Source: Nitrospirae bacterium CG2_30_53_67
Lineage (GTDB): Bacteria; CG2-30-53-67
Reading direction: 5' to 3'
Length of the DNA stretch: 17,479 bases
Assembly: GCA_001873285.1 (NCBI GenBank)
Contig: MNYV01000112.1
Location: 1-17,479, forward strand
In this document: in pieces, positions 1-6,759 of the stretch
How the letters are laid out: each line of letters opens with the position of its first letter
Numbering within the stretch: the stretch's first letter is position 1
Position numbers and translations under genes: made by a program
The notes under the pieces: generated by a model
Databases searched by the model: none
What the model was told of the DNA's origin: nothing
What the model saw: only the letters and a program-made list of their open reading frames with translations

Positions 1-63
1 ACGGACCTCCGGCGCCCGGATATCCTGATTCACCCGCTCTTTCTGGTTGTCTCTTTTTTTTAT
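1..63 (-). CDS. infC: translation initiation factor IF-3, N-terminal part (runs off the window)
   Basis: The last 63 bases, read on the minus strand, encode a 21-residue N-terminus containing RVNQDIRAPEVR, which matches the highly conserved IF-3 start (RVN.DIRA.EVR). IF-3 binds the 30S subunit and checks start-codon and initiator-tRNA pairing. The gene lies downstream of thrS on the same strand, the classic thrS-infC order. The only plausible start is ATA at 63-61, 7 nt after a strong Shine-Dalgarno (AAGGAGGTG, 77-69). An in-frame TAA stands at 87-85, and no ATG, GTG or TTG lies between that stop and the conserved motif; the first in-frame GTG is Val11, inside the motif. A rare start codon in infC is the established basis of IF-3 autoregulation. 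The gene continues beyond base 1, so the rest of the protein cannot be checked. Confidence 0.93.
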   Translation of the reverse strand, partial: MKKRDNQKERVNQDIRAPEVR

Positions 64-132
64 ACAATCACCTCCTTCAATAAATTAAGGTTCTTCTCCT
101 CTACGAGCCCTCGGCCATATAGTGGGTAAGAA

Positions 133-324
133 GGGGTCAAGGATTCCAGGGGTCAAGGGGTCAAGTGAGATACTGAAATGCAATCAAAATCTCCAGAAAA
201 AAACACTGGAACCCTTGACCCTTGATGTTTTCAGCACTTCACTTGACCCCTTGAATCCTTGACCCCTCGGACCCTCAAGTCTTGAAAAGCACTTCACTTG
301 ACCCCTTGAACCCTTATGTTTTCA
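133..324. repeat. degenerate CTTGACCC direct and inverted repeat cluster in the thrS-infC gap
   Basis: The 314-base gap between thrS and infC holds no gene. It is filled by iterations of GGGGTCAAGG and its complement. The left arm (133-168) is repeated in inverted orientation at 239-267; the left arm carries one extra 8-bp GGGGTCAA unit. A 23-bp exact direct repeat occurs at 233-255 and 288-310, and both copies lie close to an ATGTTTTCA segment (225-233 and 316-324). RNA read from the minus strand could fold into a long hairpin between the two arms. This looks like a dispersed intergenic repeat that expanded locally. There is no spacer regularity and no cas gene, so it is not a CRISPR array. 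Confidence 0.8.
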
Positions 325-377
325 CCCGCTCTTTTGGAGATGACCCACCGGCAATATCCCATTCCCGGACAAAAAGA

Positions 378-2324
378 TCACACCCGCTCGACGGTCTCTT
401 CCGGTATGCGCTTCTCTTCTATTTCCTTCCGGATGTCTTGAATAGAAGATTCGATGTCCTTTGTCCCCAGATCTCCCCGGTCCCTGGATCGTAGTGAGAT
501 CTTCGATGCCTCCATCTCCCGTTCCCCTACAATGATCATGTAGGGGACTTTCTGGACCTGCGCCTCCCGGATTTTGTATCCCATCTTCTCATTTCTCGCG
601 TCCAGATCGGTGCGGATCCCGGCCTTGACGAATTTCTCTTTGACCTCGGCGGCGTAAGGGAGATGTTTGTCCGTGATATTGATCACCACAGCCTGTACCG
701 GCGCCAGCCAGACAGGAAACCTTCCTGCATAATGTTCGATGAGCACGGCCATGAAACGTTCCAGCGATCCCAGAATCACCCGGTGGAGCATGACCGGCCT
801 GTGTTCCGTGCCGTCCTGCCCCGCATAACGGAGTTTGAATCGTTCAGGAAGGGTGAAATCACACTGGATCGTGGCGCATTGCCAGCTCCGTCCGATCGCG
901 TCTTTGATCTTGACATCAATCTTGGGACCGTAGAATGCCCCGTCTCCCTCATTGATCGTGTAGGCAAGCCGGCGCTCTTTCAGCGCATCCATGAGCGCCC
1001 GGGTGGCCCGCTCCCAGTCCTCGTCGGATCCGATGGATTTTTCCGGACGGGTGCTGATCTCCAGGGTGTACTCGAATCCGAAAATCTTCATGACGTCCCG
1101 CACGAAATCCATGATTCCGATGATCTCGCCGGTCATCTGTTCGGGGAGACAAAAGATATGGGCATCGTCCTGGGTAAACCCTCTGACCCTGAGCAGACCG
1201 TGCAGCACACCGGTCTTTTCATGCCGGTGGACCATCCCGAGTTCGAAGAACCGGATCGGGAGGTCACGGTAACTTCGTGTCTTGGACTTGAAAATCATCA
1301 TGTGGGCCGGGCAGTTCATGGGTTTGATCCCATATTCTTTCCCCTCGATCTCAGTGAAATACATGTTTTCCTTGTAGTAGTCATAGTGGCCTGAGATCCG
1401 CCATACATCGCTCTTTAAGATCTGAGGCCCGATGACCGGCAAATAACCTCTCTTCAGGTGTTCGGACTTCTCAAAATCCTCCAGGATCCACCGGAGCATG
1501 GCCCCTTTCGGATGGTACAGGATCAGGCCGGCCCCGACGGTCTCGTTGATCTCGAAAAGATCGAGTTCCCGGCCAAGCCGCCGGTGGTCTCTCTTTTCGG
1601 CCTCCTCGATCATTTTCAAGTGGTTCCGGAGTCTTTCCTCCCGTGCAAAAGAGGTTCCGTAAATCCGCTGGAGCATGGGGTTCCTCTCGTCTCCTCTCCA
1701 ATACGCTCCGGCCACATTCAAGAGCTTGAAGTGCTTCAGCATGGACGTATTGGGAAGATGAGGCCCGCGGCAGAGGTCCACGAAATCCCCTTGGGCATAG
1801 AGCGAGACCGTGGATTCATTCATCAGATTCCGAATCAGCTCCACCTTGTAGGGTTCGCGCCTCTTCTCAAAAAACGAGATGGCTTCACCCGGGGTCATTT
1901 CCATCCTGACCACCGGATAGGCCCTTCGTATGATCTCCTGCATCCGTTCCGTGATTTTATCCAAATCCTCCGGGGTGAACGGCTTTGCCGTATCGAAATC
2001 ATAATAGAACCCGTTCTCTATGGTGGGGCCGATGGCGAGCCGGGTATCCGGAAAGAGCTCTTTCACGGACTGGGCCATGATATGCGACGAGGTATGCCTC
2101 AATATCTCCTCACCCTCCGGAGATTCCATAAGAATGGTCTCTATTTCACAGGGCTCTGAGATCCGAACACAAAGATCCGCCGCTTTCCCGTTGCATATCA
2201 CGGCCGCGGTATTTTTCTTGACGTCAGGATCCAATCGCTCCAGAACCTTTGAGATCTCTGTTCCCGCATCCACTTCCATGCCGTCCATGTTGCCGATACG
2301 AACTCTGACTTTCTCTTTTCCCAT
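378..2324 (-). CDS. thrS: threonine--tRNA ligase (ThrRS)
   Basis: ThrRS joins threonine to tRNA-Thr in the cytosol. The 648-residue protein has the complete family layout: TGS domain (about 5-65), N2 editing domain with HTSSH (77-81) and CRGPH (185-189), class II catalytic core, and C-terminal anticodon-binding domain. The three zinc ligands can be placed at Cys338 (in MNCP), His389 (in DDAH) and His514 (in MLHR), close to the E. coli positions. ATG at 2324 was chosen because the TGS domain begins a few residues later and the length then matches the family (about 640). Its ribosome site is weak (GTGGAA). In-frame ATGs at 2360 and 2399 fall inside or before a terminator hairpin and are less likely. 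The gene ends TGA, then a repeat-filled gap, then infC. Confidence 0.96.
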   Translation of the reverse strand: MGKEKVRVRIGNMDGMEVDAGTEISKVLERLDPDVKKNTAAVICNGKAADLCVRISEPCEIETILMESPEGEEILRHTSSHIMAQSVKELFPDTRLAIGPTIENGFYYDFDTAKPFTPEDLDKITERMQEIIRRAYPVVRMEMTPGEAISFFEKRREPYKVELIRNLMNESTVSLYAQGDFVDLCRGPHLPNTSMLKHFKLLNVAGAYWRGDERNPMLQRIYGTSFAREERLRNHLKMIEEAEKRDHRRLGRELDLFEINETVGAGLILYHPKGAMLRWILEDFEKSEHLKRGYLPVIGPQILKSDVWRISGHYDYYKENMYFTEIEGKEYGIKPMNCPAHMMIFKSKTRSYRDLPIRFFELGMVHRHEKTGVLHGLLRVRGFTQDDAHIFCLPEQMTGEIIGIMDFVRDVMKIFGFEYTLEISTRPEKSIGSDEDWERATRALMDALKERRLAYTINEGDGAFYGPKIDVKIKDAIGRSWQCATIQCDFTLPERFKLRYAGQDGTEHRPVMLHRVILGSLERFMAVLIEHYAGRFPVWLAPVQAVVINITDKHLPYAAEVKEKFVKAGIRTDLDARNEKMGYKIREAQVQKVPYMIIVGEREMEASKISLRSRDRGDLGTKDIESSIQDIRKEIEEKRIPEETVERV

Positions 2325-2340
2325 CGTATGTTCCACAGGA

Positions 2341-2390
2341 TAGAAATAGAAAAAGGGCATCACATCCAAGTACGATCCGTTGTGACGCCC
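2341..2390 (-). terminator. intrinsic terminator hairpin between tRNA-Val and thrS
   Basis: On the minus strand GGGCGTCAC (2390-2382) can pair with GTGATGCCC (2363-2355). This gives 9 pairs, one of them G-U, with an 18-nt loop, followed at once by TTTTTCTATTT. That is a textbook Rho-independent terminator. It lies about 50 nt after the tRNA-Val 3' end and 16 nt before the chosen thrS start. It may simply end the tRNA transcript or act as an attenuator in the thrS leader, since no clear promoter was seen between it and thrS. Confidence 0.65.
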
Positions 2391-2440
2391 CCCTATCATG
2401 ATTATTTCACAAATATTCCCCGGATTTGATTCATTCCTTA

Positions 2441-2517
2441 TGGTAGGCGGTACTGGAGTTGAACCAGCGACCTCCACGATGTCAACGTGGCGCTCTAACC
2501 AACTGAGCTAACCGCCT
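2441..2517 (-). tRNA. tRNA-Val (anticodon GAC)
   Basis: Read on the minus strand, this 77-nt segment folds as a full cloverleaf. The acceptor stem AGGCGGT pairs with ACCGCCT, the D arm is GCTC/GAGC, the anticodon stem CCACG/CGTGG carries the loop TTGACAT, and the T stem GCTGG/CCAGT carries the loop TTCAACT. A73 and CCA are encoded. The anticodon GAC reads valine GUC/GUU codons. A sigma70-like promoter lies directly upstream. Confidence 0.96.
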
Positions 2518-2539
2518 TTATGATCTTTTTATCAAGGTA

Positions 2540-2568
2540 ATTTAATTGATTTTACAAGATTTTGTCAA
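2540..2568 (-). promoter_or_regulatory. sigma70-type promoter of tRNA-Val
   Basis: The minus strand carries TTGACA (2568-2563), a 17-bp spacer and TTAAAT (2545-2540). The predicted transcription start is near 2533, about 16 nt before the tRNA 5' end. It may also serve thrS by readthrough. Confidence 0.7.
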
Positions 2569-2571
2569 GAC

Positions 2572-2594
2572 AAAAATAATGCGTTCTCACGCAC
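2572..2594 (-). terminator. likely terminator of the HU gene
   Basis: The minus strand carries GTGCGT-GAGA-ACGCAT followed by TATTTTTG: a 6-bp stem with a tetraloop and a T-rich tail. It sits about 90 nt after the hup stop and just before the tRNA-Val promoter, so it separates the two units. Confidence 0.5.
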
Positions 2595-2684
2595 TTTCCA
2601 CGTGAAATGAGGGTCAAAATGACTCCCGAGCCCTTTGAATCGGTCTGATCCGACCATTAAAAGGTCTGCTTTCGGGCTGCAGCC

Positions 2685-2954
2685 TCAGATGGATTCACGC
2701 AGTTCCTTGCCCGGCGAGAACTTAGCGACTTTTCTTGCTTTAATCTTGATCATCTCACCGGTCCTCGGATTTCTCCCGTCACGCGCCTTTCTCTTGGCCA
2801 CTGAAAAGGTGCCGAATCCCATGAGCGTCACCTTTTCACCCTTTTTAAGGGCCTTGGATATATTCGTGATCAGGGAATCCAGACTCTTCCCGGCTGAGGT
2901 CTTGCTGACATTCGCGTCGGCGGCCATCGCTTCAATCAATTCTGCTTTAGTCAT
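2685..2954 (-). CDS. hup: HU family DNA-binding protein
   Basis: This 89-residue protein begins MTKAELIEAMA and has the single-domain HU/IHF layout: an N-terminal helical dimer region, the GFGTF turn, a DNA-binding arm with RDGRNPRTG, and the C-terminal KVAKFSPGKEL segment. Proteins of this family bend DNA and compact the nucleoid. The sequence KVAKFSPGKELRE fits HU better than IHF. ATG at 2954 follows a strong GGGGGAGG Shine-Dalgarno and gives the usual length; upstream in-frame codons would overlap ntrC and do not look like the family. It has its own strong promoter and is likely monocistronic. A second, IHF-beta-like paralogue lies at 11670-11948. Confidence 0.95.
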   Translation of the reverse strand: MTKAELIEAMAADANVSKTSAGKSLDSLITNISKALKKGEKVTLMGFGTFSVAKRKARDGRNPRTGEMIKIKARKVAKFSPGKELRESI

Positions 2955-3033
2955 TTGTTCTCCTCCCCCTTGAAATTTAAAAAATATATTTTTAAGATGA
3001 ACATCACTTGCAAGGCGGTAAAAAATGCAGTAT

Positions 3034-3062
3034 AATATAACAACCCGCCATGAACTTGTCAA
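3034..3062 (-). promoter_or_regulatory. strong sigma70-type promoter of the HU gene
   Basis: The minus strand carries consensus TTGACA (3062-3057), a 17-bp spacer and TATATT (3039-3034). The predicted start near 3027 leaves a 5' untranslated region of about 70 nt. It lies within 30 nt of the ntrC stop codon. Confidence 0.8.
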
Positions 3063-3090
3063 GGGAAAACAGATTGCCATGCAGGGATGG

Positions 3091-4542
3091 TCATCCTCTG
3101 CCGCTCTTATGGTCTCTGATATGAATATCATATGCCTTGATCTTCTTGCGCAATGTGTTCCGGTTGATCCCGAGTATCCGTGAGGCCTTGATCTGGTTTC
3201 CCCCGACCTCTTTCAATACCATCTCAAGCATCGGCGTCTCAATGCGCTCCATCACCTGTTTGAGTATTCCTTCTGCATCGGCCTGAATCATCCGATGGAC
3301 AAACTCATGAAGGTTGTTCTGGATACAAAGATCGAAGCTCTTCCTCAGATCCTGCTCCGCGCCGGATGGATCCGGGATAAGAGATGGGAATGAATCCGGG
3401 GTCAGATTCTTGCCGCTGGTCATCACCAAAGCCCGTTTCACCATGTTTTCAAGTTCCCGGACGTTGCCGGGCCAGTCGTAATCAATCAGGCCATTCAAGG
3501 TATCCTCGGCGTATCCGGTCACCTGAGACCCCAGTTCCTTTCTCCCTCTCTCCATAAAAAACTTCAGCAGGAGCGGGATATCCTCTTTGTGTTCCCTGAG
3601 TGGAGGGATATGGATGGGGACCACGTTCAAACGGAAGAAGAGGTCATCACGGAAAAGCCCTTCCTTGACTCTTTTCTCAAGGTTGCTGTTTGTGGCTGCC
3701 AGGATTCTGACGTCCACGGGGATCGGACCGCTCCCTCCGACCCGCTCGATCTCCTTCTCCTGAAGAACACGGAGAAGTTTGGTCTGCAGATTTTTCTCTA
3801 AATCGCCGATTTCATCAAGGAAGATGGTCCCTCCGTGCGCCTGTTCAAACTTACCTGTTTTCTGCGCAACCGCTCCGGTAAAAGCCCCTTTCTCATGGCC
3901 GAAAAGTTCAGACTCGAGAAGATTTCCAGGGATGGCCGCAAGATTCACGGGGATGAACGGCTTTCCGAAACGGCGGCTGTTATAATGAAGCGCCCTGGCA
4001 ATCACTTCCTTGCCTGTGCCGCTTTCTCCGGTCAGCAGGACCGTGACATCCCGTTCGGCAATCCGTCCGATGGTCTTGAAGATCTCCTGCATCTTCGCGC
4101 TCTCCCCTACCACGGTTACGGACTCGAATTTTTCACGAATCTCTTCTTTCAGGACCTGCAATTCATCATTCAACTCAAGGACCCGCCATGCCTTTGAAAC
4201 GATGATGTTTAATGCCTCCATATCGAAGGGCTTGGTCAGGTAATCAAAGGCGCCCTGCTTCATGGCCTCAATGGCGTTCTGCATGGTCGCCTGGGCCGTC
4301 ATGACGATGGCGAGTGATTTCGCATCCCTCCGGCGGATCTCCTTGAGGCATTCCAGTCCGCTCATGCCGGGCATCAGGATGTCCAGGATCACGAGGGGGA
4401 ATTTCTCCTTGTCCAGCCGCTTCATCCCCTCCTCTGCATTCGATGAAACGTCGGCCTGGTATCCTTCCTTTTCCAGGGCCTTTTTGATCACCCAGCGCAT
4501 GCTTTCATCATCGTCGATCACCAGAATCTTTTTTTCAATCAT
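3091..4542 (-). CDS. ntrC: NtrC-type sigma54-dependent response regulator
   Basis: This 483-residue protein has three domains in order. The N-terminal receiver domain carries acidic residues DDD at 10-12 and phospho-acceptor Asp54 in ILDILMPGM. The central AAA+ domain has Walker A GESGTGKE at 172-179, the sigma54-contact loop GAFTGA at 219-224 and Walker B GGTIFLDE at 237-244. The C-terminal Fis-type helix-turn-helix is at about 449-473. Such proteins, when phosphorylated, use ATP hydrolysis to open sigma54 promoters, classically for nitrogen assimilation. The gene starts 51 nt after the ntrB stop in the dusB-ntrB-ntrC operon. The start is preceded by GAAAGG. The nitrogen role is inferred from operon order and domain similarity; another NtrC-family signal is possible. 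Confidence 0.92.
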   Translation of the reverse strand: MIEKKILVIDDDESMRWVIKKALEKEGYQADVSSNAEEGMKRLDKEKFPLVILDILMPGMSGLECLKEIRRRDAKSLAIVMTAQATMQNAIEAMKQGAFDYLTKPFDMEALNIIVSKAWRVLELNDELQVLKEEIREKFESVTVVGESAKMQEIFKTIGRIAERDVTVLLTGESGTGKEVIARALHYNSRRFGKPFIPVNLAAIPGNLLESELFGHEKGAFTGAVAQKTGKFEQAHGGTIFLDEIGDLEKNLQTKLLRVLQEKEIERVGGSGPIPVDVRILAATNSNLEKRVKEGLFRDDLFFRLNVVPIHIPPLREHKEDIPLLLKFFMERGRKELGSQVTGYAEDTLNGLIDYDWPGNVRELENMVKRALVMTSGKNLTPDSFPSLIPDPSGAEQDLRKSFDLCIQNNLHEFVHRMIQADAEGILKQVMERIETPMLEMVLKEVGGNQIKASRILGINRNTLRKKIKAYDIHIRDHKSGRG

Positions 4543-4593
4543 AAGCGCCTTTCTTTACCGCGTTCAGAGCAGATCCTGAAAGATCGGACCCGG

Positions 4594-5733
4594 TCACCCG
4601 TCCTTCATCGGGATGACGACCGGCAGACAGACATGGAAACACGTCCCCTTGCCCGGAGCGCTCGTGACCTCAATCTTGCCTCCATGTTCCTCGATGATCC
4701 TATGGCTGATCGAAAGTCCCAGGCCCACGCCTCCGGCCTTGCGGGTATAAAAAGGATCGAATATCTTCTCGATCTCCTCCGGGCCGATCCCGCATCCTCT
4801 ATCCTCGATATCCACGGAGATCATCCCCTTTTTTTCATGCCCTCCATCCTGCATCCGGTATCCGGGGAGCATCCGTGTGGTGAGAGAAAGGACGCCCTCC
4901 CCTCCCATGGCATCGATCCCGTTTTTAAACAAGTTCAGAAAGACCTGGCTTAAGGGGTCAGGGTCCGCCTTGATAAGGGGGAGACTCGGATCAAAGCGCC
5001 GGACAATACCGACCTTTCCGGATGGGGATTCCATCTGAACCAGGGATGCGACCCGTTCCAGGACCTGATGGAGATTCGTGGGACGAAGCCTTAACTCAGT
5101 CGGTCTTGAAAAATCGAGCAGTCCCTGTACGATCTTATTCAATCGATCCGCCTCCCGGATGATCACATCCGTGTACTCCTGCAGGAGATGTCCTTCACCC
5201 ATCTCTTTGCAAAGGAGCTGAGCGGCCCCCCGGATTCCGCCCAGAGGATTCTTGATCTCATGCGCCATGCCGGCGGCGAGGATGCCGAGAGAGGCCAGGC
5301 GTTCACCCTTTCGAAGGCGTTCTTCCAGTGACTTGACCTGTGAGAGGTCCCTGAAGACAATCACCACGCCGATCGACGCGCCCTTGTAATCGATCAGCGG
5401 AGACGTGGCCAATCCGATATCACGGCGATCGCCGAAATATCCGTGTATGGAAAAATTGGAGTCTGAATAACTCCTCCCCGTCAGGATGGTTTTCCTGGCC
5501 AGGGTATGGATTCCGGATTCCTCTTCGAAGATTTCCGAGAGCCTCTTTCCTTGAACGGATCCGGTCTGGATTCCCGTCATCTGCTCCGCGGTTGCGCTGA
5601 ATGTCGTGATACAAAAATCCTGGTCCACCACAACGATCCCGTCGATCAGACTGGAGAGGATATTGTCATAATACTCCTGAACCTGCCGTGCCGGACGGCT
5701 GAACCCGTCCGGTCTTTTCTCCTTTTTATTCAT
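4594..5733 (-). CDS. ntrB: NtrB-type PAS-domain sensor histidine kinase
   Basis: This 379-residue protein has no membrane segment, so it should be cytosolic. A PAS domain (about 20-130) is followed by the HisKA dimerisation domain with His158 in AAGMAHEIKNPLGG. The HATPase domain has an N box (QVFLNLFKNGIDAM), a G1 box (DIEDRGCGIG), an F box (FDPFYT) and a G2 box (GGVGLGLS). In nitrogen regulation NtrB phosphorylates NtrC and is controlled by PII proteins; no PII gene lies in this window. Its ATG overlaps the dusB stop by 4 nt (ATGA), with no good Shine-Dalgarno, so translation is probably coupled to dusB. The partner regulator lies just downstream. Confidence 0.92.
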   Translation of the reverse strand: MNKKEKRPDGFSRPARQVQEYYDNILSSLIDGIVVVDQDFCITTFSATAEQMTGIQTGSVQGKRLSEIFEEESGIHTLARKTILTGRSYSDSNFSIHGYFGDRRDIGLATSPLIDYKGASIGVVIVFRDLSQVKSLEERLRKGERLASLGILAAGMAHEIKNPLGGIRGAAQLLCKEMGEGHLLQEYTDVIIREADRLNKIVQGLLDFSRPTELRLRPTNLHQVLERVASLVQMESPSGKVGIVRRFDPSLPLIKADPDPLSQVFLNLFKNGIDAMGGEGVLSLTTRMLPGYRMQDGGHEKKGMISVDIEDRGCGIGPEEIEKIFDPFYTRKAGGVGLGLSISHRIIEEHGGKIEVTSAPGKGTCFHVCLPVVIPMKDG

Positions 5734-6722
5734 GGAGCGGCCCGATCAGCCCATATCCTATTCTTCACGGAATCAAAATATTCTTTAACCAGCCTGCGGA
5801 ATTCCTCATCATGTTCCACGCGATGGATCCGGTTCCGAAATTCGGCCGACCCGGGAAGTCCTCTTGAATACCAGCCCGCAAACTTTCTCATGTAGGGAAC
5901 GCCTTTTCCCCCTTTGAGTTCCACTTCCATTTTGAGATGCATGAGCAGGGTCTGTTTAATGGTTTCCGGATCAGGACGCGGGTCCGCCTTTCCGTATAGA
6001 AGGAGTGAACGCAGGCTGCTGAAGATCCATGGATTTCCCATGGCCGCACGCCCGATCATGATTCCGTCGCAATGGGTCTCCCTGAACATCCTCTCACCAT
6101 CCTCCGGGACCTTGATATCCCCGTTGCCTATCACCGGAATTTTCAAGGACGCCTTGACCTTCCGGATGATCTCCCAATCGGAACGGCCGCAGAACGCCTG
6201 GGATTTTGTCCTGGGGTGGAGGGTCAATGCCGCGGCGCCCGCATCCTCTGCGGCAAGGGCAAGATCCACGGCACACAGGCTCTCCTGGTCCCAGCCTGAA
6301 CGAGTCTTGACGGTCACCGGCAGATGGGTGGCATGAACCACGGCATGGATCACCTTCCATGCCTGACGGATGTCCCGCAGCAGGGCTGACCCGGCGCCTG
6401 AACGGATCACCTTCCTTACGGGACAGCCGATATTAATATCGATCAGATCAAAACCTTTCTCTGAAAGTATCGAAGCGGCGCGGGCCATCTCATCCGGATC
6501 CGCCCCGAAGATCTGCGCCGCAACCGGCCTTTCCTCATCATCGGTCATGATATGCCGTGCATTCAGGCCGGGATTCCGGGTCAGGGACGCGGATGAAATC
6601 ATCTCGGTAAAAACCAGATCTGCGCCGTTTCGTCTTGCTAAAAGACGAAAGGCAAGGTCACTCACCCCTGCTATCGGCGCCGCCGCCAACCCTAACCCCA
6701 GATCAAGATCTTTAATTTTCAT
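5730..6722 (-). CDS. dusB: tRNA-dihydrouridine synthase, DusB/NifR3 family
   Basis: This FMN-dependent enzyme reduces uridine to dihydrouridine in tRNA D loops. The 330-residue protein has the TIM-barrel start AAPIAGVSDLAFR, the active-site Cys100 in DINIGCPVRKV, and the flavin and phosphate-binding motifs VIGNGDI and IMIGRAAMGNPWIF. Length and motifs are normal for the family. It overlaps ntrB by 4 nt and heads dusB-ntrB-ntrC, the same order as nifR3-ntrB-ntrC known from alphaproteobacteria. No Shine-Dalgarno precedes the ATG, and the likely promoter places the transcription start almost at the start codon, so the message may be leaderless. Confidence 0.95.
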   Translation of the reverse strand: MKIKDLDLGLGLAAAPIAGVSDLAFRLLARRNGADLVFTEMISSASLTRNPGLNARHIMTDDEERPVAAQIFGADPDEMARAASILSEKGFDLIDINIGCPVRKVIRSGAGSALLRDIRQAWKVIHAVVHATHLPVTVKTRSGWDQESLCAVDLALAAEDAGAAALTLHPRTKSQAFCGRSDWEIIRKVKASLKIPVIGNGDIKVPEDGERMFRETHCDGIMIGRAAMGNPWIFSSLRSLLLYGKADPRPDPETIKQTLLMHLKMEVELKGGKGVPYMRKFAGWYSRGLPGSAEFRNRIHRVEHDEEFRRLVKEYFDSVKNRIWADRAAP

Positions 6723-6729
6723 TTTCGAT

Positions 6730-6759
6730 AGTGTACGTTGAAAATGCGCTCCCTGTCAA
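6730..6759 (-). promoter_or_regulatory. promoter of dusB-ntrB-ntrC, overlapping the tsaD stop
   Basis: The minus strand carries TTGACA (6759-6754), an 18-bp spacer and TACACT (6735-6730). The TGA stop of tsaD is inside the -35 element. The expected start, 6-8 nt after the -10 box, falls at about 6722-6724, at or within 2 nt of the dusB ATG. Confidence 0.6.

Noticed and set aside
133-324. CRISPR array in the thrS-infC gap
   Set aside because: The units occur in both orientations with irregular distances, there are no unique spacers of constant length, and no cas gene is present.
663-2159. Long open frames on the plus strand (663-1394 and 1458-2159)
   Set aside because: They lie entirely antisense to thrS, show no recognisable motif or ribosome site, and are explained by the codon pattern of the opposite strand.
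2325-2440. T-box riboswitch upstream of thrS
   Set aside because: No T-box consensus (AGGGTGGNACCGCG-like) and no specifier stem were found, and the leader is far too short.
3041-4560. Sigma54 (-24/-12) promoters around ntrC
   Set aside because: No GG-N10-GC element of good quality was found by eye near ntrC or hup; the sigma70-type boxes explain these units better.
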